A DNA stretch of 14,389 nucleotides from Pyrodictiaceae archaeon (lineage in GTDB: Archaea; Thermoproteota; Thermoprotei_A; Sulfolobales; Pyrodictiaceae). The stretch is from the NCBI GenBank assembly GCA_027043685.1, contig JALUFI010000104.1:1-14389 (forward strand), read 5' to 3'. The notes beneath the pieces were generated by a model. That model was not told where the DNA came from. It did not search any database and saw only the letters and a list, made by a program, of their open reading frames with translations. This document shows positions 14,206-14,389 of the stretch, piece by piece. Positions within the stretch are counted from its first letter, which is position 1, and each line of letters opens with the position of its first letter. Made by a program: the position numbers and the translations under genes.

Positions 14206-14264
14206 GCTCACCCCCCAGCCCCCTCGTGGCCGCCCCAAGCGCCCCGCCCCGGCCCCGCCAGGGT

Positions 14265-14389
14265 TACCAGGGCACCGACCCCCTGACGCCCGCCGATATT
14301 GCCGAGATCGTGCACTGGGTCACCAGCGTGCCGCCGCACGTCAACATCAACACGGTGGATGGCAAAGGGGGCGCAGCCCTGGCAGACGG
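14265..14389 (+). CDS. C-terminal fragment of a bacterial YdfG-type short-chain dehydrogenase (foreign)
   Basis: In frame from 14265 the sequence reads YQGTDPLTPADIAEIVHWV and then TSVPPHVNINTV. This matches the near-C-terminal signature of bacterial YdfG-type SDRs (E. coli YdfG as recalled: YQNT-ALTPEDVSEAVWWVSTLPAHVNINTLEMMP). Upstream of Tyr the frame becomes nonsense, so the match starts abruptly at about 14262-14265. After NINTV the expected EMMPVxQS continuation is lost in this frame, and a different frame gives GAQPWQ, hinting at a small deletion. Codons (ATT, AAA, ATC, CTG; no ATA or AGG) differ from the rest of the window. There is no room for the catalytic part. A chimeric contig end or contamination is the simplest reading; recent gene transfer is the alternative. 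Confidence 0.6.

Noticed and set aside
1..14389. CRISPR array to match the Cas4-like gene
   Set aside because: No regularly spaced direct repeats of 20-40 nt were found.

Overview
The window looks like chromosomal DNA of a GC-rich hyperthermophilic crenarchaeon. The best guess is the Desulfurococcales / Pyrodictiaceae neighbourhood (relatives of Pyrodictium, Hyperthermus, Pyrolobus, Aeropyrum). Evidence: a two-repeat archaeal TATA-binding protein, archaeal-type GAPDH and phosphoglycerate kinase, an archaeal Lhr helicase, heavy use of ATA (Ile) and AGG (Arg) codons despite high GC, GGTGA-type ribosome binding sites, short AT-rich TATA boxes, and almost exclusive use of TTG and GTG starts. The genus is inferred. 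The last ~125 bases do not fit this organism.

Layout. (1) 59-1222, minus strand: a ribbon-helix-helix regulator, an overlapping winged-helix protein and a complete Cas4-type nuclease, with no CRISPR array or other cas gene in view. (2) 1448-4147, plus, divergent: an Lhr-family helicase. (3) 4434-6781, plus: pgk and gap, overlapping by 4 nt, behind a clear TATA box. (4) 6896-7969, plus: an ATP-binding-type universal stress protein and a two-domain protein of unknown function. (5) 8080-8905, plus: two overlapping unknown genes. (6) 8936-9541, minus: TATA-binding protein, with a strong TATA element. (7) 9542-9881: a 340-nt GC-rich spacer with no gene I can support. (8) 9882-11465, minus, and 11592-12431, plus: a divergent pair, the bifunctional NAD(P)HX repair enzyme Nnr and NAD synthetase NadE, sharing one AT-rich promoter region. 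(9) 12487-13800, plus: an MgtC/DUF4010 membrane protein whose ribosome binding site lies inside a perfect hairpin, converging on and overlapping purE (minus, 13765-14205). (10) about 14262-14389: a fragment of a bacterial YdfG-type short-chain dehydrogenase, most simply a chimeric contig end.

Functional themes are central carbon metabolism (pgk-gap), NAD supply and repair (nadE/nnr), purine synthesis (purE), basal transcription (tbp) and nucleic-acid processing (Lhr, Cas4-like). I see no CRISPR array, tRNA, rRNA or insertion sequence. Items most worth a second look: the foreign tail, the RHH/winged-helix/Cas4 cluster with its possible frameshift, the divergent NAD synthesis/repair pair, and the hairpin at the DUF4010 start codon.
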